Shown: positions 10,713 through 19,339 of the stretch, in pieces
Layout: each line of letters begins with the position of its first letter
How positions within the stretch are numbered: the first letter of the stretch is position 1
Assembly: GCA_958496175.1 (NCBI GenBank)
Contig: OY292278.1
Coordinates: forward strand, 21,018,001 to 21,082,000
From: Sisyra terminalis
Taxonomy: Eukaryota; Arthropoda; Insecta; Neuroptera; Sisyridae
Length of the DNA stretch: 64,000 nucleotides
Direction of reading: 5' to 3'
Program-made: the position numbers and the translations under genes
The notes under the pieces: model-generated
What the model was told of the DNA's origin: nothing
Databases searched by the model: none
Seen by the model: only the letters and a program-made list of their open reading frames with translations

Positions 10713-11227
10713 ATGAAATTATTTTTGCTCATTTATCTTGGATGAACTCTGGCGTTGATGCTTGGCCAAATCCTGGGCCAAATTTGTATGACAAGGTTTG
10801 GAAATTAACAACTGGCCCAAAATTGGCCCTGTTGTGAGTATTGGAAGTCTTTACATGGGCTGTGTTACTATCAAATTCTCGAACATCAAAATTGCATTGA
10901 TAATGTATTTGGTTTCGATGGTATCAATCGATGTTATCAATTGCATTGGAAAGCACTCATTTTCAAAGATGGAAATTAAACTTGGAAAGAAAAACAGAAT
11001 TTCGAACTACGATGGGACAAAACCGATCAAAGCTTTCTCTCCTGAGCATTGAAAGTAAATTACTTCGGGAACTGTATTTAAGTGAAACCATCAACGATTT
11101 TTCGGCGAAAAAAGCTCAGAAGATTTCGTTCGTTAACGCTAAAATTTAATTTCAGATAATTCATGTTTCCGATTACATTTATGTTTGATAAATAACAAAA
11201 GGATCTATACTTGGTTTTACTATATTT

Positions 11228-11430
11228 GGATTTTTACTAATATGGCATTAAAAATTTGCACACTAGATGTCAAAACGTTGATACTATCGAGGCTTATTAT
11301 ATTATTGATTTAAAATCAATAGTTGTAACAATATTGTGTTTTGATTGAATATTGAAAAAACGATCATACTTTCCGGTACCCCAAATAGTTATAAGCAGAA
11401 TAGTTAAAATCTCATACTTGGATTTGAGTT
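11228..11430 (+). repeat. Interspersed repeat family I, copy 1
   Basis: Aligns with 44415-44600 over about 190 bp: GATTTTTACTAAT, GTCAAAACGTTGATACTAT, TTGATTTAAAATCA, AGTTGTAACAA, TTGTGTTTT. It contains a perfect short palindrome around TTGATTTAAAATCAA. Class unknown. Confidence 0.55.
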
Positions 11431-11439
11431 TTATTTACG

Positions 11440-13070
11440 TCAATGACTTCATGAAGAAAGCATTTGGCTGCTCATAAAGCAATAATCATTTTTCCGCTGA
11501 AAATTTTCGACGAGCCGATCAATTTTTACGAGTGAAACACGGCGCCAACCATTTAGCGAGACTTCCCGATTTTTTATGAGGCGCCACACGCCATGTCGGC
11601 CGCACAAAACGGGAATAAGTCTAATAGACAACAGGGGCAAGTTGAGAAGAAAACAAGATCTCGATGGTGCAGCCTCTTTGTGTACCTGTAGTACTTAGGT
11701 CCGTTTATGTCGATGATAAATGGCGCTATTGTATCGCAAACAACAGGTTTTCTACACAGTTTTTTTTTTCTTTTCCATTCGAAAAATCGCAAGGTAACAG
11801 CCCGAACGTAAAAGGTCTGGATGATCGGAACAGGATTAACTTCTTTCGCACTCGATGGAATTTCCGAGCGCGATTTCAATGTCGAGTCTCAATGAATTTG
11901 AAGATGGTTTGAAAAATGAGGAAATCGAGATGCGGCGAACCGTTAAGAATTTGGGGACGATGACAGGTCTGAACTTTCGGTCCGGGAATTCGAAGAAGTT
12001 GCCTCCGAGGCGCCAATCAGTTCAAATTTTATGGCCTCAAATGGACGACTTATTCAGTGTACAAGATGATTGTCTTAAGGCTTTCGGTCAAATAATCATC
12101 GCATTTGATCTACGGTGAAGATTTTTTTTTATGCCGATCTTCCGGTTTCGCTTCAGAACGTGCTAATATTTAAGATGACTAGTTGTCTTAAATTACTACA
12201 ATTTTTTTCTTACCCATCTTCTTTCCACCTATTATTCCCCCATTCTTCCCTCAGTAATTGTTTTCTACTGCTTACATACACCTATTGATTTTTTCCTATC
12301 ACACTACCTGAATATTTAATTACATATTGATTATTTCAATTACATTTTTCACAATAGATGAATCATACTGTAACCTCATTTATTTTTCTTTCTAAATTCT
12401 TTTAACCAATATTTTATAATACGAATATTTCATTAAAGCAAATAAAGCGTAAAATATATTAAAATTTTACGAGAAAGTCGAAATTGTCTTGACGTTACGT
12501 TTCATTATATTCCAGATAATGGCATTTCCGCTCGTTTCATTTTCCAATTTCTATGGTTGCATGCAAAATATGGATCAAATAACGCCTTCATGACTATAAT
12601 TAACATTTACGCCACCTGTAGATGGTTCTTTCATTTCGATGTCTTCAAATTATGTGACTTTAATGGAAAAAATAAAATATCTTTAGTACCTACATCAGAC
12701 CGACTTGCATTTGTAGGTATTGTATTCAAATTTTTTAAACTTTAAATCTACATAGTTGAAAACAACAATTGGAATAGTAATGTTGAATAAAAAGGGAAAT
12801 TTAATTATATTAGAACTAGAGATTTAAAGATTTTATCATAAAAAATCTAAATTGGCTTTTTTAAATATAAAAACAAGTCATAGTGGTACAAAATTCAATT
12901 TTTGGAATCATTTTTGGGCATTTAAATATTAAAGTCCATACTAAATCTTTTTTAAATTTGGTTAAAAATAAGAATGGAATTTTATTTACAAAATAAATGA
13001 GTCATTAAGAAATTTTTCCATTGTTCCGTTGATTTATATAGAAGAAAACAAAAAATTGTACTTAGGTAAG
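11440..13070. other. Unique sequence, less AT-rich island at 11500-12130
   Basis: No assignable gene. The island at about 11500-12130 has higher GC and overlapping frames on both strands (one of 87 codons from 11855 plus, one of 101 codons from 11879 minus). None resembles a known family, so it may be regulatory. 12130-13070 is AT-rich with nothing recognised. Confidence 0.35.
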
Positions 13071-13072
13071 AA

Positions 13073-13298
13073 TATAACGCACCTGTGGTTCAAATTGTAA
13101 GTAAATGTTATCGCTAAATGAAAATAACAGATAAAATATTATCAAGAGTAAATGATTGTAACTTAAACTATTGTTTGATATTAGTCACTATTTAAACTCT
13201 TACAATTTAATGAAAAATTTATTTAACTTTCCATTTTTATTTGATCATCGGCACTAAGAAATATAAATTGTAAATCATTCCTAAGTCATAATTTTTTA
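13073..13298 (+). repeat. Long direct repeat, left copy
   Basis: Begins TATAACGCACCTGTGG and ends at AAGTCATAATTTTTT. The same ~230 bp recurs at 13777-14010 with scattered substitutions and a small internal tandem slip in the right copy. The two copies flank 478 bp that contains the hammerhead element. Confidence 0.85.
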
Positions 13299-13660
13299 AA
13301 TAAATATTTATAATTTTGTTCTGATATCTAGTTTTATACGAGTACTATAAAATATCAATAAAGAAAAAATCTTAACGGATATCATCTATACAGTATGCAG
13401 ATTATGCCAGCTCATTCGTTTGTTTAATTTCAAGTAAGCGACTGGTAATATTTGCATTGCAATGCACTAGCGCTCCTGGCAACGCCGCGGGAAAGACACA
13501 AACTATTCGTGCCTAAATATTTATATGAGTAATATGTGTATATATAGGATATATTGCGGTCCAATTTATGTAGTGTAATTGAATATAATAATATATAAAA
13601 ATCATACCATAAACATAAATTTGAGCAGAAGTTCAAACAAAAATATTCGTGACGTATTGC

Positions 13661-13703
13661 CCAGATACGTATTTCGATTGCCAAGCAATCTTCCGCAGTG
13701 GTG
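13661..13703 (-). ncRNA. Hammerhead ribozyme motif, one core change (family C)
   Basis: Minus strand: CUGCGGA (13698-13692; expected CUGANGA, so A6 reads C), stem II AGAUUGC-UUG-GCAAUC, GAAA (13675-13672), stem III UAC/GUAU, and C17 at 13664 followed by UGG, which pairs with CCA before the core. Stems are intact; the single core change probably weakens or abolishes activity. Confidence 0.65.
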
Positions 13704-13737
13704 ATCAAGTAGTTTGGATCACGCAGTTACGAAGTGA

Positions 13738-13776
13738 TCCACTAAGGAAGGTTGGTTGGCAATCGAAATACGTATC
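13738..13776 (+). ncRNA. Hammerhead ribozyme motif, degenerate (family C)
   Basis: Plus strand: CUAAGGA (13742-13748; G5 reads A), stem II GGUUG/CAAUC, GAAA (13765-13768), UAC/GUAU stem III, and C17 at 13776. Position 17 is the last base of the element before the flanking direct repeat. Confidence 0.6.
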
Positions 13777-14010
13777 TATAACGCACCTGTGGTTCAAATT
13801 GTTGGTAAATGTTATCGCTAAATGAAAATAACATAAAATATTATCAAGAGTAAATGATTGTAATGTAATAGTAAATGATTACTTAAACTTTTGTTTGATA
13901 TTAGTCACTATTTAAACTCGTACAATCTAATGAAAAATTTATTTAACTTTCCATTTTTATTTGATCATCGGGACTAAGTATTACAAATTGTAAACATTCC
14001 TAAGTCATAA
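13777..14010 (+). repeat. Long direct repeat, right copy
   Basis: Second copy of 13073-13298, starting TATAACGCACCTGTGG directly after the hammerhead element. It carries an extra partly duplicated AGTAAATGATT segment near 13867-13880 that the left copy lacks. Confidence 0.85.
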
Positions 14011-14190
14011 TTTTTTTTTACTACTTTTATTTTTCTTTGGAGATTATCAGAATCAGTTGAAAAATTTGCCTTTTAGTAGAACCGGGATTTGGCTAAGTAG
14101 TTAACTGCCATTAAAATGGAAGATGCAAAGCTAAAAGGTAGGTACTAAAATTAGGTATACTAAAGCACAAATTTATTTGTACCATGGAAT

Positions 14191-14223
14191 TGTAAACCAT
14201 GGAAAACCTTTCCATGGTTTACA
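14191..14223. repeat. Perfect hairpin, 15-bp arms, 3-nt loop
   Basis: TGTAAACCATGGAAA, loop ACC, TTTCCATGGTTTACA. The arms are fully complementary. No flanking symmetry was seen beyond it. Confidence 0.9.
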
Positions 14224-14858
14224 CTGTTTGAGTTTTGTATGCCCAAAATGTTCACATTTTCTTTAAGATCTTTGTTTTTTTCAAAATATCTCCCAATTTT
14301 GCAAGGGAATACAAAAATCAAAAATAATTATATTTTTTTACGTGAAATAAGGTACCTACGTTACTTCAGATATCGTTATGAAAATGGATTCAGGGATGTC
14401 CAAAATGAATCTTTTCATTACAATACTTCTTTATATTTTTATAAAACAAGTCAATAAAAATAAAGATTAAAAGGAAAATATTCAATTCCAAAAACTACCA
14501 AGCAAATCATACTCAAATCTACTTTAATTGAATACATTTTTAGCGACCAATTTTTCTTTTCGAAATTTTCCATCGCATAGGAAAAGTGAAAAGTTAGAGT
14601 GAGGAAACTTTTCCCAATTTCAAAAGCACATATTGCATGAATTATTTGTGAAAATGAAAAAAATATTTTAAAAGTTTTAGCATTTTCCAAGATCTACATA
14701 TTAATATTTTACTCGTTTCTGGGTACTTACCGAAGAATTATTTTTCATCCCCCATTTACCCGGTTATAAGTTACCCTTATTTTTTTTAAAAAGTGCTAAA
14801 AATCAGCATCATAAATAGCGAAATTCAGTGCTTGATAATTGCAAGTTTTAGCCCCAAT

Positions 14859-15091
14859 GCTTTGTGAATCATCACAAAGCAGTTACGGAGTGATCCAAAC
14901 TACTTGATGGCCACTGAAGAAGATTGCTTGGCAATTGAAATACGTATATAGGCAATCAATACGTCACGAATATTTTTGTTTGAACTTCTGTTCAAATTTA
15001 TGTTTATGGTATGATTTTTATATATAACTATATTAAATTATACTACATAAATTGGACCGCAATATATCCTATATATTGTATACACAGTAAC
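14859..15091 (+). mobile_element. Hammerhead element, single right-arm unit
   Basis: Starts within the central hairpin (GCTTTGTGAATCATCACAAAGC split as CTTTGTGA/TCACAAAG), then AGTTACGGAGTGATCC, the ribozyme motif, TACGTCACGAATATTTTTG, and a distal arm ending TATTGTATACACAGTAA. It matches the right half of 18753-19214 but has no inverted left half. Confidence 0.75.
14909..14952 (+). ncRNA. Hammerhead ribozyme motif (family C, plus strand)
   Basis: CUGAAGA (14914-14920), stem II GAUUGC-UUG-GCAAUU (last pair G-U), GAAA (14937-14940), stem III AUAC/GUAU, and A at position 17 (14948). CCA before the core could pair with U-A-G-G after the cleavage site only partly. The catalytic bases are intact; A at position 17 is permitted. 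Confidence 0.65.
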
Positions 15092-15094
15092 AAG

Positions 15095-17445
15095 AAGAAA
15101 TTTTACAATAAATTCAAAATTTTCTTTCCATTAGAAAATTTAAATTTTGTATTCGAATTTGGAAACTACGATTTTAAACATACCCGAATGAAGCAAATTA
15201 AATACAAATACCAAATTGAATACCAAAAGAACATTAGGTGGAGGAAGTAGCATCTTGAAACTCAATTGAAAGAAAATTGACAGTTAAATGAGACAGACCG
15301 AATTCAAATTCGAAATTTTCCAATCGACTAAATCCTTCAACTAAACTTAGAAAAGGTAAGAGAAAATATTCCAGACGGCAAATTGAAAAAGTTGAGGAAA
15401 ATTGATAGTAAAATTACGTCATAAAAGACGTTGAAAGTTGAGACATAAACCATCTACAACTTAAGGGGTACGATGAAAGTTGCGGAAAGTTGAAAGCTTA
15501 ACTACTGAAATTAAAATAAATTTCCTCATTTTTCATAAATTTTAACAATTGTTATTGTTCTAAAATTTTCCTCGTAAATCAAATTTTCCTAGACTCACAA
15601 TAAACGCGTGAAAAGTGGTCAAGCTTAAACTATTACAGTATAAATTTAATATTGCAATGGGCAAACGGCCAACTGGTGAAAATTCACGGACAAAAACCCC
15701 GAATTGAGACACAAAGAAAAGTCCCCACTGACCATCCCCCGATCCGAGTAATCCGTATTGTTTGATTCCCGAATCGAAAACGATTCCGTCTCGAACAAAA
15801 AGAAAATTCGGCGAAAAACTTATCACAGTCCTTGACCACGACAATCCGCGACTTAATGTCTCATTCATTCCCATAAAGCCGCACAAAAAATATAATAAAA
15901 TCGAACAATACCCCAGTTTGGTCTTTCATTTTTATGATTAATTTCCCTTTTCGGTTGTTACCAGAAGAAAAAAAACATTTTCCGCAATTCTTTTACTCAA
16001 AGAATTCGTCGACTTTGTGCCGCTTTCTTTTGGTGGTTCACGCCAATCTTGCGCCATTGTTTCCATATCCTTCTTTTGTTTTACGCGAGGACAATAAACA
16101 GGAATGTCGTAATTCTTTTGTTTTACACTAAGACATTTGAGCATCTAAGCCGCCATATTAATAAGGTGCGGTTTGCATTTGCAAATTTTTTTCTACTGCA
16201 ATTACCACAATCGGAGATTTTACCGAGGTTATTAACCAAATTTTAAGAAAGACAATAAAAGACATAAATGATTCACATTTAAACAAAAAACAAGTCTGCA
16301 CTTTTGTTGCAATAACTATGACTGATTTTATTTTTGGAGTTTTTGCAAATTTTTCAAATTTAACCTTGCCAAATTTTTTGTCACCGTCACATTAAATATG
16401 ATTGAAACAAAATGGCCTTTTTCTGGCGCAAATTAACAACTTTTACTTTTGTTAATTTTTCTGGTTCGGTTTGCAGATATTAATATTCAAATCTTTATGG
16501 TATTTTTGTCACGTTTGGCCGCTGCCAAGCCAAAGAGACGACGGCAAAAAGTTTAAATTATGGCCATTCCGTTGATTTAACTGTTTTCTTCGCCATTTCC
16601 TGAGGCATCGACTTTTCAATTAATGGCGTCGATTATATTCAACTAACGGTCGTTACATTTCTCGCATTCGATTAAAAACCACAGACGATACCAAACTAAA
16701 AAACAATTTGTAGAAAAAAAAATAAAAATCTAAAATTTAAAAAAAAATCTTTCTATTTCTCATTAAAATTTCCTGGAAAAAAATCCATTACTCAAATTAA
16801 TAAAAGTAATTGTGAGATCAAGTAACAACTTTATGACGTCATCACATTTATTCATTTCATTTGTTTCTAATTGTGAAACAAAAACGTAACAACAAAACAA
16901 ATGCTAGTTAATTTCGTAATAAGGAATTGCTTTTGTTCAAACAACTTTTGTAAATGGTTTTTTTTAGACTATAGTTATATTCCGTTGGTTTTTCTAGAAG
17001 CATTGAAAATCAGTTTGCGGATAAATCTTTATAAAAACTACCCTTTTTGTCTTATATGTGTATGTTTATGGCTCAAATCCAACAACCGCAAGTTGAATCA
17101 ATAAGAAACTAAGTATGGATAATTTCCAAGTCGAACAAAACTATAATGTATTCAAAAGTATTCGGTTTTATTGGCGATTTTTCTTTTGGTACCAAATGGT
17201 GTTTCCCTATTGGTATACTTATAAGAATGAAAAATTTAATTCCTAGCTTAGTGTACTGAAAACTTGTAATTAAATGTAACTTGATTAGAAAAGTTTTTAC
17301 TTCTAGTATTGAACAATTGTTTACTAAGTTCTTCAAATATAAGTCCTCAATATATTACCATTTAAACATCTCTTCGTTGCAAAAATAGGTATATCTTCCA
17401 TGGACCAAATTACACCAAATTTTAAAATCATTTTTGTAAAAAATG
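15095..17445. other. Unique sequence, mixed-composition island at 15560-16680
   Basis: No gene can be supported. 15560-16680 is less AT-rich, with blocks such as GGCCGCTGCCAAGCC near 16518 and TTAATGGCGTCGATTA near 16620. It has no long frame and could be conserved non-coding DNA. The flanks are AT-rich. Confidence 0.35.
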
Positions 17446-17450
17446 AAAAG

Positions 17451-17926
17451 TTCTACAAAAAAGGTTTTTTATAATTTTCTATTAACAGACCTACTCAAAA
17501 TATTATCGCTGAAACATATTTTATTTAATTGAAAGATTTAAACGCTTAAAACATAAATATTCTCTATTTCCATCGACTTTAGAAAACACTAATCAAATAT
17601 ATTAATTTTTATGATTTTTTAATTTTATTTTGATTAATTTTTTGTGCAATTCAAGCATCAAATATATTCATTATAAAGCAAAAAATTTAACTAATAATTG
17701 CTAAGGTATAATTTTAACTATGATTATCATTTAAATGTTTATATTTACATTCACTTTCAATTAAGCAAAACTACTTTTTTGGCTACTAATCGGTATTCAA
17801 AAGTTTAGTAATAAGCAAATAAGTATAACATTGCGATTTTTTTTTAAATTCTCAAAACTATCATCTCTAATATCGCTGAAACGAATAGATTAGAGAAAAA
17901 AGCTGAGATAGACCTTTCTTGTAGAA
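17451..17926. mobile_element. Possible foldback/MITE with TTCTACAA ends
   Basis: The left end TTCTACAAAAAAGGTTTTTT pairs with the right end, whose reverse complement is TTCTACAAGAAAGGTCTATC. The same CTACAAAAAAGGTC block ends the larger foldback at 36881-37441, suggesting one family. The inner part is AT-rich and non-coding. Confidence 0.4.
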
Positions 17927-18179
17927 CATTCAATGTCCTACAAAAATAAGTTTTCAAATTTAATGTATCTTAATTAATCAATAAGACATGCCTATATTTT
18001 TATGTGACTGTAGAAAAATGGAAATCTGCAATGAAAGGAAGGATAAAAATAAAATTAAGACCTCATATTAGGAGGAACTATGCTTCAAGTACTGATTCTA
18101 AAACTGTATTTTGATTAATTTTAATTACTAGATAGGCTTATTCTAAAGAAAAATAATCATATTGGATATTGTTGAAATC

Positions 18180-18290
18180 TGAATATTGTACTACTGCGGC
18201 TTAAAAACTTTGCCTAAGAAAGACGGCGCTGGGGTGAAGAGTTCAACTACGCGGGAAACTTATCTAAGTTATGGACAGACTTAAACAATA
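18180..18290 (+). pseudogene. Non-LTR retrotransposon C-terminal tail fragment
   Basis: A plus-strand frame gives RRRWGEEFNYAGNLSKLWTD. At 34870-34920 the matching stretch gives ERGHWAKKFNHAGN, preceded there by a recognisable reverse transcriptase C-terminus. Both copies are followed downstream by a hammerhead-like motif on the opposite strand. Too short to classify alone. Confidence 0.45.
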
Positions 18291-18314
18291 AATCAACCAT
18301 TTCATAGTTCTATT

Positions 18315-18350
18315 TAATGTTTCGATATCAATCGCAACTTCCTTAGCAAT
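18315..18350 (-). ncRNA. Degenerate hammerhead motif (family D)
   Basis: Minus strand: CUAAGGA (18346-18340; G5 reads A), an AGUUGCGAUU stem II region with poor pairing, GAAAC (18323-18319), then AUU instead of GUH. It is recognisable as the family D motif but should be inactive. Confidence 0.4.
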
Positions 18351-18892
18351 CTTTAAATTTTTAAAAGCCACCATTATTGTTATTATTAAGCATTAGTGCA
18401 ACTTCAATGAGGTGTATGAATCGATATCTATAGGTAACTTATTTTTGTTGATTTTTTTAATAAAAAACAAAAAAAATTGGATCTCTAAATTCACGATAGT
18501 CAATCAACACGATTGAATCGTTTTTATTTTGTTATCGATACGGTGGTTTTTCTGGACTATGCATTTTCAGGGTTTCCAATTTATTCGATATAGTTAATAA
18601 GACTTTGATTTACGGATGCTAACTATAACTCCTAACTATATCGGTCCTAGCATTAGTTCTATATCTCTATATAGTTCTATATCTCTATAAAGGACTAATG
18701 CTAACTATAACTATAACTATACTCAAAATAAGATTTTTTCGCTGACTTTGAACAGTTATACTGTGTATACAATATATAGGATATATTGCAGTCCAATTTA
18801 TGTAGTATAATTTAATATAATAATATATAAAAATCATACCATAAACATAAATTTGAACAGAAGTTCAAACAAAAATATTCGTGACGTATTTC

Positions 18893-18934
18893 CCAGATAC
18901 GTATTTCGATTGCCAAGCAATCTTCCTCAGTGGT
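18893..18934 (-). ncRNA. Hammerhead ribozyme motif, fully canonical core
   Basis: Minus strand: CCA (stem I), CUGAGGA (18930-18924), stem II AGAUUGC-UUG-GCAAUC with six perfect pairs, GAAA (18907-18904), stem III AUAC/GUAU, C17 at 18896, then UGG completing stem I. Every conserved base of the hammerhead core is present (C3 U4 G5 A6 G8 A9, G12 A13 A14, A15.1-U16.1, C17). Stem III has no loop and is self-complementary, which favours a dimeric ribozyme. Predicted cut after 18896 on the minus strand. Confidence 0.78.
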
Positions 18935-19032
18935 CATCATGTAGTTTGGATCAGTCTTTAACTGCTTTGTGATGATTCACAAAGCATCACAAAGCAGTTA
19001 CGGAGTGATCCAAATTTTACAATAACTTAATG

Positions 19033-19075
19033 ACCACTGATCAAAATTGCTTGGCAATCGAAATACGTATCTGAG
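19033..19075 (+). ncRNA. Hammerhead ribozyme motif, G8 lost
   Basis: Plus strand: CUGAUCA (19037-19043), where G8 reads C; stem II AAUUGC/GCAAUC with one mismatch; GAAA (19060-19063); AUAC/GUAU; C17 at 19071. G8 is the general acid of the reaction, so this arm should be inactive while the opposite arm is intact. Confidence 0.65.
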
Positions 19076-19339
19076 TAATACGTCACGAATATTTTTGATT
19101 GAACTTCTGTTCAAATTTATGTTTATGGTATGATTTTTATATATTATTATACTAAATTATACTACATAAATTGGACCGCAATATATCCTATATATTGTAT
19201 ACACAGTATAACTGTGCTGCTAACTATAACTCCTAACTATATCAGTCTTAGCATTAATCCTATATTTCTATATAGGACTAATGCTAGGGCCGATATAGTT
19301 AGGAGTTATAGTTAGCATGCGTAAATCAAAGTCTTATTA

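Larger units (their letters stand above)
10264..10830. mobile_element. Insertion inside the hAT relic, ends rich in TTGGCCAA-type motifs
   Basis: The left edge reads GGCCCAGGCTTGGGCCAA, then GCTTGCCAAGCC. The right edge, reverse complemented, reads GGGCCAATTTTGGGCCAG and later TTTGGCCCAGGATTTGGCC. These repeated GGCCAA/TTGGCC motifs at both ends suggest terminal or subterminal inverted repeats of a transposon that split the hAT frame. Exact boundaries and a target duplication could not be fixed. Confidence 0.4.
9950..11150 (+). pseudogene. hAT (zinc-finger MYM-associated type) transposase relic, nested insertions
   Basis: At about 9957-10015 there is a G-rich terminus-like block (CCAGATTTAG, GGTAACCGGGGT, CCTGGGGCC) of the kind seen at hAT ends. 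From 10081 the frame gives NLHAATEALVEVYQDDLDL then LSLGNELIQFVSL, resembling the middle of hAT transposases. After an interruption, about 10860-10990 gives FSNIKIALIMYLVSMVS and HSFSKMEIKL. A shifted frame at 10995-11145 then gives TEFRTTMGQN, LSLLSIESKLLRELYLS and ETINDFSAKKAQKISF, the C-terminal hATC dimerisation domain. Most of the protein, including the catalytic core, is missing. The gap between about 10255 and 10840 holds inserted sequence. Assignment rests on remembered motif patterns. Confidence 0.78.
13533..13776. mobile_element. Hammerhead foldback element, copy 1, truncated at ribozyme cleavage site
   Basis: The left arm (TATATAGGATATATTGC, CCAATTTATGTAG, ATAAACATAAATTTGA, GACGTATTGCCCAGATACG) matches the left arm of the complete element at 18753-19214. 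The right arm is reduced to about 35 bp and stops at 13776, the nucleotide predicted to be position 17 of the plus-strand ribozyme. Immediately after it begins the right copy of the flanking direct repeat. The central hairpin present in the full element is shortened here. Confidence 0.75.
18753..19214. mobile_element. Complete hammerhead foldback element (462 bp)
   Basis: Termini CAGTTATACTGTGTATAC and GTATACACAGTATAACTG are perfect inverted repeats. Near-complete inverted symmetry runs inward through CCAATTTATGTAGTATAA, ATAAACATAAATTTGAACAG, GTGACGTATT and the ribozyme motif to a central CTTTGTGA/TCACAAAG hairpin. Each arm carries a hammerhead motif, left on minus and right on plus, both transcribed outward from the centre. 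There is no open frame. Related copies are at 13533-13776 and 14859-15091. Hammerheads of this shape are known from Penelope-like elements. The unit could be two such repeats joined head to head, or a foldback that captured them. Confidence 0.8.
18597..19338. mobile_element. Outer foldback element with ~62-bp TIRs, hosting the hammerhead element
   Basis: The left end AATAAGACTTTGATTTACG, ATGCTAACTATAACTCC, TAACTATATCGG is repeated in reverse complement at the right end (19278-19338) with few changes. Inside each arm is a smaller hairpin built on AGCATTAGT...CTATATAG...ACTAATGCT. The central part, 18753-19214, is a distinct foldback with its own termini. No target duplication was seen. Confidence 0.7.
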
